From positions 1 through 64,000 of the forward strand of contig CAYWXG010000006.1 in assembly GCA_964462445.1 (NCBI GenBank): a DNA stretch of 64,000 nt, in the 5' to 3' direction. The position numbers and the translations under genes were made by a program. Shown here piece by piece: positions 36,250 to 44,765 of the stretch; position 1 is the first letter of the stretch; each line of letters begins with the position of its first letter. The notes under the pieces were generated by a model. That model did not search any database and was not told the DNA's origin. It saw nothing but the letters and a program-made list of their open reading frames with translations. This DNA comes from JAGBWK01 sp964462445. Its GTDB lineage: Bacteria > Bacteroidota > Bacteroidia > Bacteroidales > Muribaculaceae.

Positions 36250-36257
36250 CAAAATTA
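36250..36257 (-). promoter_or_regulatory. -7 promoter box (TAATTTTG) for the minus-strand envelope operon
   Basis: Exact TAnnTTTG on the minus strand, 17 bases before the first gene. A TTG lies 17 bases further upstream (36275-36277), slightly closer than the usual 19-21. Confidence 0.6.
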
Positions 36258-36383
36258 CAACGCACAGTTTCGGACAATGCGTCAAATTCATATTTTATAT
36301 ATTTTCCTTTCGCAAAAATACACTAAATAAATCGCTCAACAAAATTAATCACTCCACATGCCTCGTTTTTTCTCAAATTATCG

Positions 36384-36391
36384 TAAATTTG
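36384..36391 (+). promoter_or_regulatory. -7 promoter box (TAAATTTG) for pyruvate kinase
   Basis: Exact match, 89 bases before the ATG; leaves a leader of about 80 bases with no structure I can call. Confidence 0.6.
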
Positions 36392-36479
36392 CACTCTATT
36401 TAGGACTGATTTGTTCTCTTTTAAATTCCAATTTAGAATTATTACTTTTTTAGAGTTCAGTCCACAATCAATTTATTTT

Positions 36480-37967
36480 ATGAAAAAATTCACTAAGATT
36501 GTAGCTACAGTTTCCGACCGCCGATGCGACGTCGAGTTCATAAACGACTTATTTATCAACGGAATGAACGTTGTCAGAATGAACTCCGCACACCTATCAT
36601 TTGATGGGTTCTCCAAAATCGTCAACAACGTCCGTAAAGTTTCTAATCGCATCGGAATTCTTATGGACACTAAAGGTCCGGAAATTCGTACAACCAACAA
36701 CAACTTCGACGATAAAGACACTCCGATTATTATATCTGCAGGAGACAAAATTCAATTCGTCGGCGACCCCGACTCTCTTTCTTCTCCTCAACGCATATGC
36801 CTTTCTTACACCGGCATTGCCAACGATGTGCATCAAGGCAACCACCTGCTCATCGATGATGGAGAACTCGACTTCATTATCGACGCTATTGACAACGGCA
36901 TAATTTATGCGACTGCTTTAAATTCGGGAAAACTCGGTGCGCGTAAAAGCGTTAACATTCCGGGAGTTGCTATCAACCTCCCGTCTCTAACCCCTCGCGA
37001 CATAACAAACATTGGCTATGCTATAGACCTTGGCATCGACTTTATAGCTCACTCTTTTGTGCGCTCAGCCAATGATGTAAAAGCAATACAAAAGATTCTC
37101 GATGAAAGAGGCTCTTCAATAAAAATTATATCTAAAATCGAGAACCAAGAAGGTATCGACAATTTCGACGAAATTCTCGACGCGTCATACGGCATTATGA
37201 TTGCACGTGGCGACCTCGGCATCGAAATCCCCGCCGAGCGGATTCCGGCAATTCAACGCAACCTCATCGACCGTTGTATTCGTGCTCACAAACCTGTAAT
37301 TGTGGCCACTCAGATGCTTCATTCGATGATTTCAAACCCGCGTCCTACTCGTGCCGAAGTGTCCGACATCGCTAATGCTGTTTACCAACACACCGACGCC
37401 CTTATGCTCTCCGGTGAAACTGCCTACGGAGACTATCCTATCGAAGCTATTTCAACAATGACTCGCGTGGCGAAAGAAGCCGAACGCTCTATGATTGAAA
37501 ACAATAAAGCAATTATTCCAAATATCGAGCACGACGTCACCTCTTTCCTTGCCCGACAAGCCGTCAAATCTAACTCGGCGCTCGGTACGCGTGCCATTAT
37601 AACCGACAGCTACACCGGTCGCACCGCTCGCTACGTCGCTTCCTACCGCGGCCTTTTCCCAACTCTCGCTCTATGCTACCACGAAAACGTCGTCCGACTT
37701 CTTGCCCTTTCCTACGGCGTGTGGGCCATTCACCAACCATCCACCTCTTCTTCTCGTCAATACCTCCGAAACGGGCTGATGCACCTTCTGAAAAGCAATC
37801 TTCTCACTAATGATGACTTCATCGCATATCTTGGCGGAGGATTTGGAGAAGGACACGGAACAACATTCCTCGAGATCAACAAAGTAAGTGAAGTAATGGA
37901 CAACTATCACACCTACTCGCTTCCCAACCTCGAAGACGTAGAGCAATCTGCTCCAATCAACGAATAA
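36480..37967 (+). CDS. pyk: Pyruvate kinase
   Basis: A 495-residue glycolytic enzyme converting phosphoenolpyruvate and ADP to pyruvate and ATP. The protein starts MKKFTKIVATVSDRRCDVEF, so I take the ATG at 36480 over earlier in-frame starts. Marks are MDTKGPEIRT (about 62-71), the signature IISKIENQEGIDN, IMIARGDLGIEIP, and VATQMLHSM followed by PTRAEVSDIANAV. The C-terminal allosteric domain is present. A prfB gene follows 53 bases downstream. Confidence 0.96.
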   Translation: MKKFTKIVATVSDRRCDVEFINDLFINGMNVVRMNSAHLSFDGFSKIVNNVRKVSNRIGILMDTKGPEIRTTNNNFDDKDTPIIISAGDKIQFVGDPDSLSSPQRICLSYTGIANDVHQGNHLLIDDGELDFIIDAIDNGIIYATALNSGKLGARKSVNIPGVAINLPSLTPRDITNIGYAIDLGIDFIAHSFVRSANDVKAIQKILDERGSSIKIISKIENQEGIDNFDEILDASYGIMIARGDLGIEIPAERIPAIQRNLIDRCIRAHKPVIVATQMLHSMISNPRPTRAEVSDIANAVYQHTDALMLSGETAYGDYPIEAISTMTRVAKEAERSMIENNKAIIPNIEHDVTSFLARQAVKSNSALGTRAIITDSYTGRTARYVASYRGLFPTLALCYHENVVRLLALSYGVWAIHQPSTSSSRQYLRNGLMHLLKSNLLTNDDFIAYLGGGFGEGHGTTFLEINKVSEVMDNYHTYSLPNLEDVEQSAPINE

Positions 37968-38020
37968 GCCCCAGCTTTGGTACATTTTTTACGATTCTAA
38001 ATTTCACACATAATAACAAC

Positions 38021-39140
38021 ATGATTACTCAAGAACAATTAAAAGAGACTTTTGAACGCAAGCTCGCGTTGAGGAGGTATCTTTGACATCGACAGCAAGA
38101 AAATAGAACTTGAAGAAGAAGAGTTGCGCACCCACGTCCCCGACTTTTGGGAACATCCTAAAGAAGCGCAAGCTCAAATGAAAAAAATCAAAGACATTAA
38201 AGCTTGGATCGACGGATACAACGAAGTTGAATCTCTCGTCGACGAGTTACAACTTTCTTTCGACTTCTACAAAGAGGAGCTCGTCTCTGAGGACGAAGTT
38301 GATGCGCAATACGCCGCTACGATAAATGCCATTGAAGCTCTTGAGCTTCGTAACATGTTGCGACGCGAAGAGGACTCCCTCGGCGTCGTACTCAAAATCA
38401 ACTCTGGCGCCGGCGGCACCGAAAGCCAAGACTGGGCTTCTATGCTTATGCGTATGTACCTGCGTTATTGCGAACGGCACGGTTACAAAACTTCTGTCGC
38501 CAACCTCCTTGAAGGGGATGAAGCCGGCATCAAATCTTGCACTATAAACGTTGAAGGCGACTTCGCTTATGGTTATCTTAAAAGCGAAAACGGTGTTCAC
38601 CGACTTGTTCGAGTGTCTCCATACAATGCCCAAGGCAAACGTATGACATCTTTCGCCTCTGTTTTCGTTACCCCTCTCGTCGACGACACTATTGAAGTTA
38701 AAGTAGAAAACGCGCTCCTGTCTTGGGACACATTCCGTTCCGGTGGCGCTGGCGGACAGAACGTCAACAAAGTTGAATCCGGGGTTCGACTTCGTTACCA
38801 ATACACCGACCCCTACACCGGTGAAAAAGAAGAAATCCTCATCGAAAACACCGAAACGCGCGACCAACCAAAAAACAAAGAAAACGCCCTGCGACACCTT
38901 CGCTCTATTCTCTACGAAAAAGAAATGCAACATCGTCTTGAAGAGCAAGCGAAAGTAGAAGCCGGAAAAATGAAAATTGAATGGGGCTCACAAATTCGTT
39001 CTTACGTATTCGACGACCGTCGTGTTAAGGACCATCGCACCGGATTTCAAACCTCCGACGTTAACGCAGTTATGGATGGCGACCTCGACGGGTTCATCAA
39101 AGCCTTCCTAATGGAATTTGCAGGATCCGACGAAAAATAA
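38021..39140 (+). CDS. prfB: Peptide chain release factor 2, with programmed +1 frameshift
   Basis: Release factor 2 frees finished proteins at UGA and UAA stops. It is encoded in two frames: 38021-38083 (21 codons) ends at an in-frame TGA (38084-38086), and the protein continues after a +1 shift from 38085 to 39140, giving 372 residues. The site has the classic parts: CTT TGA C, and a Shine-Dalgarno-like GAGGAGG (38071-38077) just upstream. The catalytic GGQ is at residues 244-246. The stop-recognition tripeptide, normally SPF, reads SPY here (RVSPYNAQG). Shifting lets RF2 control its own level. Confidence 0.97.
38071..38087 (+). promoter_or_regulatory. prfB frameshift signal (SD-like GAGGAGG + CTTTGAC)
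   Basis: The SD-like element lies three bases before CTT; the TGA is followed by C, the weakest UGA context. This is one of few strong SD sequences in the window, and it serves frameshifting rather than initiation. Confidence 0.95.
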
Positions 39141-39167
39141 TCCATACTCTGAAATCGCTTATTTATT

Positions 39168-39941
39168 ATGCAGAAACTTACAATAATAAAAGTCGGCGGG
39201 AAAATCGTTGAAGAACCCGATTCGCTCGCTAAACTAATCAACGACTTTGCTAAAATACCGGGACTTAAACTCCTCGTTCATGGCGGCGGACGTTCTGCCA
39301 CAAAAATTGCTGAACAACTCGGCATACAACAAAAAATGGTCGACGGCCGACGCATCACAGATATAGAAACTCTTCGAGTAGTCACAATGGTTTATGGCGG
39401 TCTCGTAAACAAAAACATCGTAACTGCCCTTCAAGCCATCGGCATTAACGCTATTGGGCTGACTGGTGCCGACATGAACATTATTCGATCCCATAAGCGC
39501 CCCGCTACGGAAATTGACTACGGTTACGTTGGCGACGTCGACAAAGTAGATGCCGATGCTATTGCTCAACTACTCCACAGAGGGATGGCCCCGGTTATTG
39601 CTCCGCTTTCCCACGACGGTATGGGTTCTTTGCTCAACACAAATGCCGACACTATTGCTTCGGAAGTGGCTCAAGCTCTCGCTACCCTTTTCGACACTAC
39701 TCTGACTTTCTGCTTCGAAAAAGCTGGTGTCCTCGCCGACGAAAACGACGACAAGTCCGTAATCAAAAAAATCGATCGCGCAACTTTCCAACAGCTACGC
39801 GATCGCAAGATTATTGTCGGGGGGATGATTCCCAAACTCGACAATGCTTTCAAAGCAATTAAGTCGGGGGTTAAAGAAGTGGTTATCACTAAAGCCGATT
39901 CTATTGCCATCAACGGAAGCGGCACTTTAATCTGCGATTAA
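39168..39941 (+). CDS. argB: Acetylglutamate kinase
   Basis: A 257-residue amino-acid kinase that phosphorylates N-acetylglutamate in arginine synthesis. Marks are IIKVGGKIVEE (about 6-16), LLVHGGGRSATKIAEQLG, the substrate-binding LTGADMNII, NTNADTIASEVAQAL and the ATP-binding GGMIPKLDNA. It lies 27 bases after prfB. argH lies 1.4 kb further on in a separate unit; the remaining arginine genes are outside the window. Confidence 0.95.
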   Translation: MQKLTIIKVGGKIVEEPDSLAKLINDFAKIPGLKLLVHGGGRSATKIAEQLGIQQKMVDGRRITDIETLRVVTMVYGGLVNKNIVTALQAIGINAIGLTGADMNIIRSHKRPATEIDYGYVGDVDKVDADAIAQLLHRGMAPVIAPLSHDGMGSLLNTNADTIASEVAQALATLFDTTLTFCFEKAGVLADENDDKSVIKKIDRATFQQLRDRKIIVGGMIPKLDNAFKAIKSGVKEVVITKADSIAINGSGTLICD

Positions 39942-40073
39942 ACTCCTGCGGCTCACTATCTTATCTCAAGACATCAACCATCCCGGATATTGTTTATTAT
40001 TTATTCTTCACTTATTTGACATTTTTAATTGCCAAAAGTTTAATCTACTTCTGTTTTTTTTTGCATTTTTTCT

Positions 40074-40126
40074 TAAATTTGCAGAAAATTAGTTGATTAG
40101 AGATTTTAGCTCCTCGTTCGCTAAAA
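40074..40126 (+). promoter_or_regulatory. pyrE promoter box (TAAATTTG, 40074-40081) and leader hairpin
   Basis: Exact -7 box 102 bases before pyrE, followed in the leader by a perfect seven-base stem TTTTAGC/GCTAAAA (40104-40110 with 40120-40126). No T-run follows the stem, so a terminator-type attenuator is not supported. Confidence 0.5.
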
Positions 40127-40182
40127 GACATGACTAAATAATAATACTACCATTTTTTTAACATATTTACAAATCTCAGGCT

Positions 40183-40833
40183 ATGAACAAAATCGAACGT
40201 CTACTCGCTGAAAAACTTCTTAAAATTAGTGCTATCAAGTTGCAACCCGACAACCCTTTCATTTGGGCGTCTGGATGGAACTCCCCTATATATACCGACA
40301 ATCGTAAGACTCTTTCATACCCCGACATTCGTTCTTTTATCAAAGTGGAACTCGTGCGTCTGATTATGGAAAACTTCCCCGAAGCAGAAGCTATTGCCGG
40401 CGTTGCTACAGGTGCTATTGCTCAAGGCGCTCTCGTTGCCGACCAGCTAATGCTTCCTTACGTCTACGTGCGCTCTACTCCCAAAGACCACGGGCTCGAA
40501 AACCTTATCGAAGGTTCGCTTCGTCCGGGACAAAAAGTTGTGGTTATTGAAGACCTCGTTTCTACCGGCAAAAGCTCTTTGAAAGCTGTTAACGCCATTC
40601 GTGCCGCGGGTAGCGAAGTGATCGGTATGGCAGCTATTTTCTCTTACGAATTCCCCGTTGCTATCGAGCAATTCAAACAAGAAAAAGTAAAACTTCTCAC
40701 TCTCAGCAACTACTCTTCTATGCTCGAAGCTGCCGTAAAAACAAACTACATCCGCGAAAGCGATGTTAAAACTCTCGAATTGTGGCGTGAAGACCCCGCT
40801 AACTGGGTTCCATCAAACTCCAACGATAACTAA
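40183..40833 (+). CDS. pyrE: Orotate phosphoribosyltransferase
   Basis: A 216-residue enzyme joining orotate to PRPP to make orotidine 5'-phosphate in pyrimidine synthesis. The PRPP-binding motif is VVVIEDLVSTGKSS (about 121-134); also VYVRSTPKDHG and the N-terminal PFIWASGWNSPIYTDNR orotate region. It is followed 17 bases later by an SRPBCC gene and then argH, an order I recall as common in Bacteroidales. Confidence 0.96.
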   Translation: MNKIERLLAEKLLKISAIKLQPDNPFIWASGWNSPIYTDNRKTLSYPDIRSFIKVELVRLIMENFPEAEAIAGVATGAIAQGALVADQLMLPYVYVRSTPKDHGLENLIEGSLRPGQKVVVIEDLVSTGKSSLKAVNAIRAAGSEVIGMAAIFSYEFPVAIEQFKQEKVKLLTLSNYSSMLEAAVKTNYIRESDVKTLELWREDPANWVPSNSNDN

Positions 40834-40850
40834 TCTTCTAATTCTGTTTT

Positions 40851-41273
40851 ATGTCTCGTTACGAAAGCAAAACGGTTACAGTAGAAAAGCCTATCGACGA
40901 TATGTTCAATCGCTTCTCTGACCTATCTCTTTTTGAGAAACGAATTCAAGAACTACCCGACGACAAACGCGCTCAACTCGGTGATGTACACTTCTCTCCC
41001 GACGCTATTTCAATCGTCACCCCACAAGTCGGTGAACTTAAATTCCAAATCGTCGAACGCTGCTACCCCGATAAAATAGTCTTTGGAAGCCCCGGTGCCC
41101 CCATCAATCTTAACATGTCGGTCAACTTCGCCACTGTCAGCGAATCCGCTACAAACGTCACTACTGTCATCGACGTCGACATCCCGGCAATGCTTCGGCC
41201 TTTCGTCGGACCTAAACTTCAGCAAGCCGCCGACAAATTCGGTGAAATGATTTCTAATCTCAGCAACTCTTAA
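40851..41273 (+). CDS. SRPBCC-family (START-like) protein
   Basis: A 140-residue protein beginning SRYESKTVTVEKPIDDMFNR, with the helix-grip fold layout of SRPBCC/polyketide cyclase proteins: N-terminal strand and two short helices, then strands, then a long C-terminal helix (PFVGPKLQQAADKFGEMISN). Such proteins bind hydrophobic ligands in a deep pocket; no ligand can be named. It lies between pyrE and a terminator. Confidence 0.75.
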   Translation: MSRYESKTVTVEKPIDDMFNRFSDLSLFEKRIQELPDDKRAQLGDVHFSPDAISIVTPQVGELKFQIVERCYPDKIVFGSPGAPINLNMSVNFATVSESATNVTTVIDVDIPAMLRPFVGPKLQQAADKFGEMISNLSNS

Positions 41274-41279
41274 TACTTT

Positions 41280-41308
41280 AACCTCAGCACCTTATCGCTG
41301 AGGTTTTT
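41280..41308 (+). terminator. Rho-independent terminator between the SRPBCC gene and argH
   Basis: Perfect nine-base stem AACCTCAGC/GCTGAGGTT with an eight-base loop, followed by TTT. It begins six bases after the SRPBCC stop and ends 32 bases before argH. Confidence 0.8.
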
Positions 41309-41340
41309 ACTACAAGTTATTTCCTCAACTCTTTTTAATC

Positions 41341-42687
41341 ATGGCAAATAAACTCTGGGAAAAAAATATATCCGTCGACAACGACGTCGAAGCCTACACC
41401 GTTGGACGCGACCGAGAAATGGACATATACCTCGCTCCATTCGACGTGCTCGGCTCGATTGCACATATCACTATGCTACAATCTATCGGTCTTATTTCCG
41501 ACGACGAACTGCCTGTGTTAACCGAAGCACTTCGCGACATTTTCAACTCTATATCCTGCGGTGACTTCACTATCGAAGATGGGGTCGAAGATGTACACTC
41601 CCAAGTAGAGCTACTACTAACCCGACGACTTGGCGACATCGGCAAAAAAATCCATTCCGGACGCTCACGCAACGACCAAGTGCTCGTCGACCTAAAATTG
41701 TTTATTCGCTCTCGCATTGAAGACCTCGTTGAAGCCGTAACTCGACTTTTCAATATCCTTATCAAGCAAAGCAACAAATACAAAGACGTCATTATACCCG
41801 GATACACCCATTTGCAAGTGGCTATGCCTTCTTCTATGGGACTATGGTTTGGCGCTTATGCCGAAAGCCTCGTCGACGATCTATCCGTTCTTCGCGCCGC
41901 CTACGAAATCACCAACCGAAACCCACTCGGCTCTGCTGCCGGCTACGGCTCTTCTTTCCCACTCAACCGTTCGATGACCACCGACCTCCTTGGCTTTGAA
42001 TCCATGGACTACAACGTCGTTTACGCCCAAATGGGTCGCGGTAAAACCGAACGTATTGTTGCCAATGCTATTGCTTCTATCGCCGCTACGATTAGCAAAC
42101 TCGCCTTCGACGCTTGCATGTTCAATTCTCAAAACTTCGGCTTCATTAAACTCCCCGATGAATTCACTACAGGCTCTTCTATAATGCCTCACAAGAAAAA
42201 CCCCGACGTGTTTGAACTGACTCGCGCGAAATGCAACAAACTGCAAGCTCTTCCCGTGGAAATCACCTTGATTACCAACAACCTCCCCTCCGGTTACTTC
42301 CGCGACTTGCAACTCGTCAAAGAATCTTTCCTCCCGGCCTTCGACTCCATAATCGCTATCCTCGACATGACCGGACGCATGCTCGACAACATTAAAGTAA
42401 ACAACGACGTAGCTCGCGACCCTCGCTACAAATTCATGTACTCTGTCGAAGAAGTTAATCGACTCGCTGCCGAAGGAACCCCTTTCCGCGATGCCTACAA
42501 ACAAGTTGGTCTCGCCATCGAAAATGGTGATTTCAATCCACAGTTCGACATCAATCACACCCATGAAGGATCTATTGGCAACCTTTGCAACGACCATATC
42601 CAACTTCGATTCCTCGACATCGTTAAGCAATTCGATTTCGCCACCTACCACAACGCCTTCAACTCTCTCCTCGGTCTTAACAATTAA
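41341..42687 (+). CDS. argH: Argininosuccinate lyase
   Basis: A 448-residue enzyme splitting argininosuccinate into arginine and fumarate, the last step of arginine synthesis. The superfamily signature GSSIMPHKKNPD is at about 279-290, and HSRYEVEL-type HSQVELLLTRR and SGRSRNDQV are also present. It starts only 32 bases after a terminator, with no good promoter box in that gap, so expression may rely on read-through. A Rieske-like lipoprotein gene follows 9 bases later. Confidence 0.95.
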   Translation: MANKLWEKNISVDNDVEAYTVGRDREMDIYLAPFDVLGSIAHITMLQSIGLISDDELPVLTEALRDIFNSISCGDFTIEDGVEDVHSQVELLLTRRLGDIGKKIHSGRSRNDQVLVDLKLFIRSRIEDLVEAVTRLFNILIKQSNKYKDVIIPGYTHLQVAMPSSMGLWFGAYAESLVDDLSVLRAAYEITNRNPLGSAAGYGSSFPLNRSMTTDLLGFESMDYNVVYAQMGRGKTERIVANAIASIAATISKLAFDACMFNSQNFGFIKLPDEFTTGSSIMPHKKNPDVFELTRAKCNKLQALPVEITLITNNLPSGYFRDLQLVKESFLPAFDSIIAILDMTGRMLDNIKVNNDVARDPRYKFMYSVEEVNRLAAEGTPFRDAYKQVGLAIENGDFNPQFDINHTHEGSIGNLCNDHIQLRFLDIVKQFDFATYHNAFNSLLGLNN

Positions 42688-42696
42688 TATTGCGCC

Positions 42697-43185
42697 ATGA
42701 TGAAACGCCTCATCTCTGCACTTCTCATCGCTTGCTCTTTCATCTCTTGCGAAGACGTCGACGACGAACGAATACCTCCCTACCCCGTCTACGTGCAGTT
42801 TCAAACTGAAGCCGACTGGAACGTCTACGGCGTTACTGGAGCTTGCGATTTCAAATACTTCATCAAAGAAAATCGCACTCCGGCCAACTTCCCTTGGACC
42901 GCATTAACCGAGACCGGTTTTGGTGGAGTTCTGCTCGTTTCCGACATTCATGGCCAACCGCATGCTTTCGACCTTGCTTGCCCCGTTGAAGCACATAGAG
43001 ACGTTCGCATCGTCGTCGATACCAAACTACAAAAAGCTCGTTGCCCTAAATGCCACTCCGTCTACGACATCTTCACAAACTACGGGCTACCACTCGAAGG
43101 TGAAGCCGCAACAAGAAAATACACCCTCCGACACTACAACGTAGGACCCGGATTCCAAGGACAACACCTAATAATCACAAACTAA
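42697..43185 (+). CDS. Rieske-like lipoprotein
   Basis: A 162-residue lipoprotein (lipid-attached C18 in FISC) whose mature N-terminus is acidic (EDVDDE), a pattern linked to surface export in some Bacteroidetes. The C-terminal half resembles a Rieske [2Fe-2S] fold: FDLACPVEAH (C95, H100) and RCPKCHSVYDIFTNYGLPL (C116, C119, H120). The ligand spacing is not the textbook CxH...CxxH, so cluster binding is uncertain. It lies 9 bases after argH, though no functional tie is evident. Confidence 0.65.
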   Translation: MMKRLISALLIACSFISCEDVDDERIPPYPVYVQFQTEADWNVYGVTGACDFKYFIKENRTPANFPWTALTETGFGGVLLVSDIHGQPHAFDLACPVEAHRDVRIVVDTKLQKARCPKCHSVYDIFTNYGLPLEGEAATRKYTLRHYNVGPGFQGQHLIITN

Positions 43186-43200
43186 CCCCCCTCACCCCCC

Positions 43201-43220
43201 AATTGTGAATTGTGAATTAT
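43201..43220 (+). repeat. AATTGTGAATT short repeat
   Basis: GTGAATT/ATGAATT-like short repeat in the gap after the Rieske-like gene, similar to the one at 30533-30556. Confidence 0.5.
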
Positions 43221-43224
43221 GGGA

Positions 43225-43387
43225 CGAAGGCTTACCACCCTTCGACCTATCCCGGATGGTCCCTATGGACTGAGGGCTTACCAGCCCTCATGCTCCCACC
43301 GCGTCAGCCCATGGAGTGAGGGTCTCCGCGCCCTCACATCGTTTTCCCGCGTCAGCCCCCTATGGACTGAGGGCTTACCAGCCCTCA
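43225..43387. repeat. Cluster of four GC-rich hairpin repeats
   Basis: Four palindromes occur: 43225-43244 (CGAAGG...CCTTCG), 43271-43290 and 43368-43387 (both TGAGGGCTTACCAGCCCTCA, identical), and 43316-43337 (GTGAGGG...CCCTCAC). Copies 2-4 start 46 and 51 bases apart and share flanks such as GCGTCAGCCC and ATGGA, so the unit is about 50 bases. The loop CTTACCA is shared by three copies. The cluster fills the gap between convergent genes; I see no gene in it. Confidence 0.8.
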
Positions 43388-43475
43388 CATCCTCCACAGG
43401 ACTGCCTTATGGCCCTTAGTGTCCTTTTTGCTACTGTGCCCTTTTTATCTTCCCACTTACCCAACGAGAATCCAC

Positions 43476-43508
43476 AAAAAAAGCCGCAGATAGATTCTAT
43501 CCACGGCT
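43476..43508 (-). terminator. Rho-independent terminator of the skp genes
   Basis: On the minus strand AGCCG...CGGCT with an inner GATAG/CTATC pairing is followed by seven T (43482-43476). It lies 23 bases after the second skp stop. Confidence 0.85.
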
Positions 43509-43530
43509 CACGTTATTTATTCTACTAATA

Positions 43531-44043
43531 TTAATTTGCAGGTGCTACGACACCTACTGCAGTCATTACCATTGGTGTGATATCAATTACTTCTGTTGAT
43601 ACATACACTGGAACCTCTGCCGGAAATACCATTACAAGATTTTGCTCTGCGCCTACTGTCTTGATCGCATTTAGCAATTTTTCCTGCACAGGTTGCATCA
43701 ACTGCTGTTGCTGACGTTGTAAATCCTGCTGTGCTGTTTGCAAGAACTGCTGCGCTTTTTTATCCATTTCTTGGATTTCTTGCAAGCGACGGTCCTTGAT
43801 TGATTGAGGGGTATTTGCATCATCCAAAAGAGCTTGATATTCCGAGAATTTCTTATTCATCTCCTCTTGAAGTTTTGCATACTCATCTTCATATTGCTTT
43901 GATGCTTCACCAAGTTTTTTCTGTATTTCTGCAGTTTCAGGCATTGATGCAAATATTTGCTCTGCCGATACTACTCCAAATTTTTGAGCGGCTACACTCA
44001 TGGGCAATGCTACAAGCACTGCAAGAAGAATTTTCTTAATCAT
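43531..44043 (-). CDS. skp: OmpH/Skp-family periplasmic chaperone (second copy)
   Basis: A 170-residue exported protein with signal peptide (MIKKILLAVLVALPMSVAAQ) and a long coiled coil rich in Lys, Glu and Gln (about 40-130), the tentacle region of Skp that holds unfolded outer-membrane proteins. It ends in a short beta-strand region. It follows the other skp gene by 34 bases and ends at the terminator at 43476-43508. Confidence 0.92.
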   Translation of the reverse strand: MIKKILLAVLVALPMSVAAQKFGVVSAEQIFASMPETAEIQKKLGEASKQYEDEYAKLQEEMNKKFSEYQALLDDANTPQSIKDRRLQEIQEMDKKAQQFLQTAQQDLQRQQQQLMQPVQEKLLNAIKTVGAEQNLVMVFPAEVPVYVSTEVIDITPMVMTAVGVVAPAN

Positions 44044-44077
44044 TGTTTATATGTATTAGTTATTAATTTCCTTAATT

Positions 44078-44593
44078 TTATTTGCCATAACCAAGCTTCG
44101 TAAGCACCTCATTGCTGACATCTATTCGCGGCGATGCAAAGATGATATCCGACGACGACGCTCTATCCACTATCATTTGATAACCGCGTTCCTCTGCCAC
44201 CTTTTTGGTCGCATTATATATATCATCTTGAATCGGTTTTATCAACGATTGGCGTTTTTGATAGAGTTCTCCTTCCGGGCCAAAATACTTTGCCTTTAGC
44301 TCTGTTGCCTCTTTCTCTTTTGCCACAATTTCTTCTTCGCGCTTCTTTATCTGCTCATCGGTCAAGAACACCTTTTCTGAAATATAATTCTTATACATCT
44401 GATCTGCCTCCTGATAAAGAGCATCTAATTCCTTTTGCCAGCGGAGCGACAACTGGTTGAGCTGCTCATTGGCCATCTCATACGACGGAATATTTTTCAA
44501 TATATATTCCATATCTACAAGCGCAAACTTCTGTGCCTGCGAGCCTATCGCTATGCCAACCACCATTAATAGCGTGATAAATATCTTTTTCAT
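44078..44593 (-). CDS. skp: OmpH/Skp-family periplasmic chaperone (first copy)
   Basis: A 171-residue exported chaperone with signal peptide (MKKIFITLLMVVGIAIGSQA), the Skp start KFALVDMEYILKNIPSYEMA and a coiled coil (about 45-120). It keeps outer-membrane proteins soluble in the periplasm on their way to BamA, whose gene lies just upstream. It has its own promoter box at 44684-44691. The pair of skp genes behind bamA is usual for Bacteroidales. Confidence 0.93.
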   Translation of the reverse strand: MKKIFITLLMVVGIAIGSQAQKFALVDMEYILKNIPSYEMANEQLNQLSLRWQKELDALYQEADQMYKNYISEKVFLTDEQIKKREEEIVAKEKEATELKAKYFGPEGELYQKRQSLIKPIQDDIYNATKKVAEERGYQMIVDRASSSDIIFASPRIDVSNEVLTKLGYGK

Positions 44594-44683
44594 ATTATTC
44601 TATTTTCCTGGCATCTACTCCTCTATCGGAGATTCGAGACCAGTATTATTATTTACTTTTAGCTTTGTTTGTTATATATGACA

Positions 44684-44691
44684 CAAATATA
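44684..44691 (-). promoter_or_regulatory. -7 promoter box (TATATTTG) for the skp pair
   Basis: Exact TAnnTTTG on the minus strand in the 172-base bamA-skp gap, 91 bases before the skp start. It allows chaperone expression apart from bamA. Confidence 0.6.
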
Positions 44692-44765
44692 AGCTTAAAG
44701 TTTTAATTTCTTTTTTTAAATTTTGTTAATCATCGGTTATCCTCTACAAAAGCCTACGTAATCCA

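Noticed and set aside
38021..38124. prfB as a pseudogene broken by an in-frame TGA
   Set aside because: The TGA lies in the standard RF2 recoding site with SD-like element and CTT-TGA-C, so it is programmed.
38247..38948. A 233-codon open frame antisense to prfB
   Set aside because: Same reason: a compositional shadow of a core gene on the other strand.
40104..40126. The pyrE leader hairpin as a terminator-type attenuator or riboswitch
   Set aside because: It is a single AT-rich seven-base stem without a T-run, and I see no competing structure.
41881..42804. A 307-codon open frame antisense to argH
   Set aside because: It mirrors the codon pattern of argH, has no family resemblance and no promoter; argH itself is unmistakable.
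43225..43387. The hairpin cluster as a CRISPR array or a small coding gene
   Set aside because: The units are perfect palindromes with irregular spacing, and the open frame across them only translates the repeat with no similarity to a protein.
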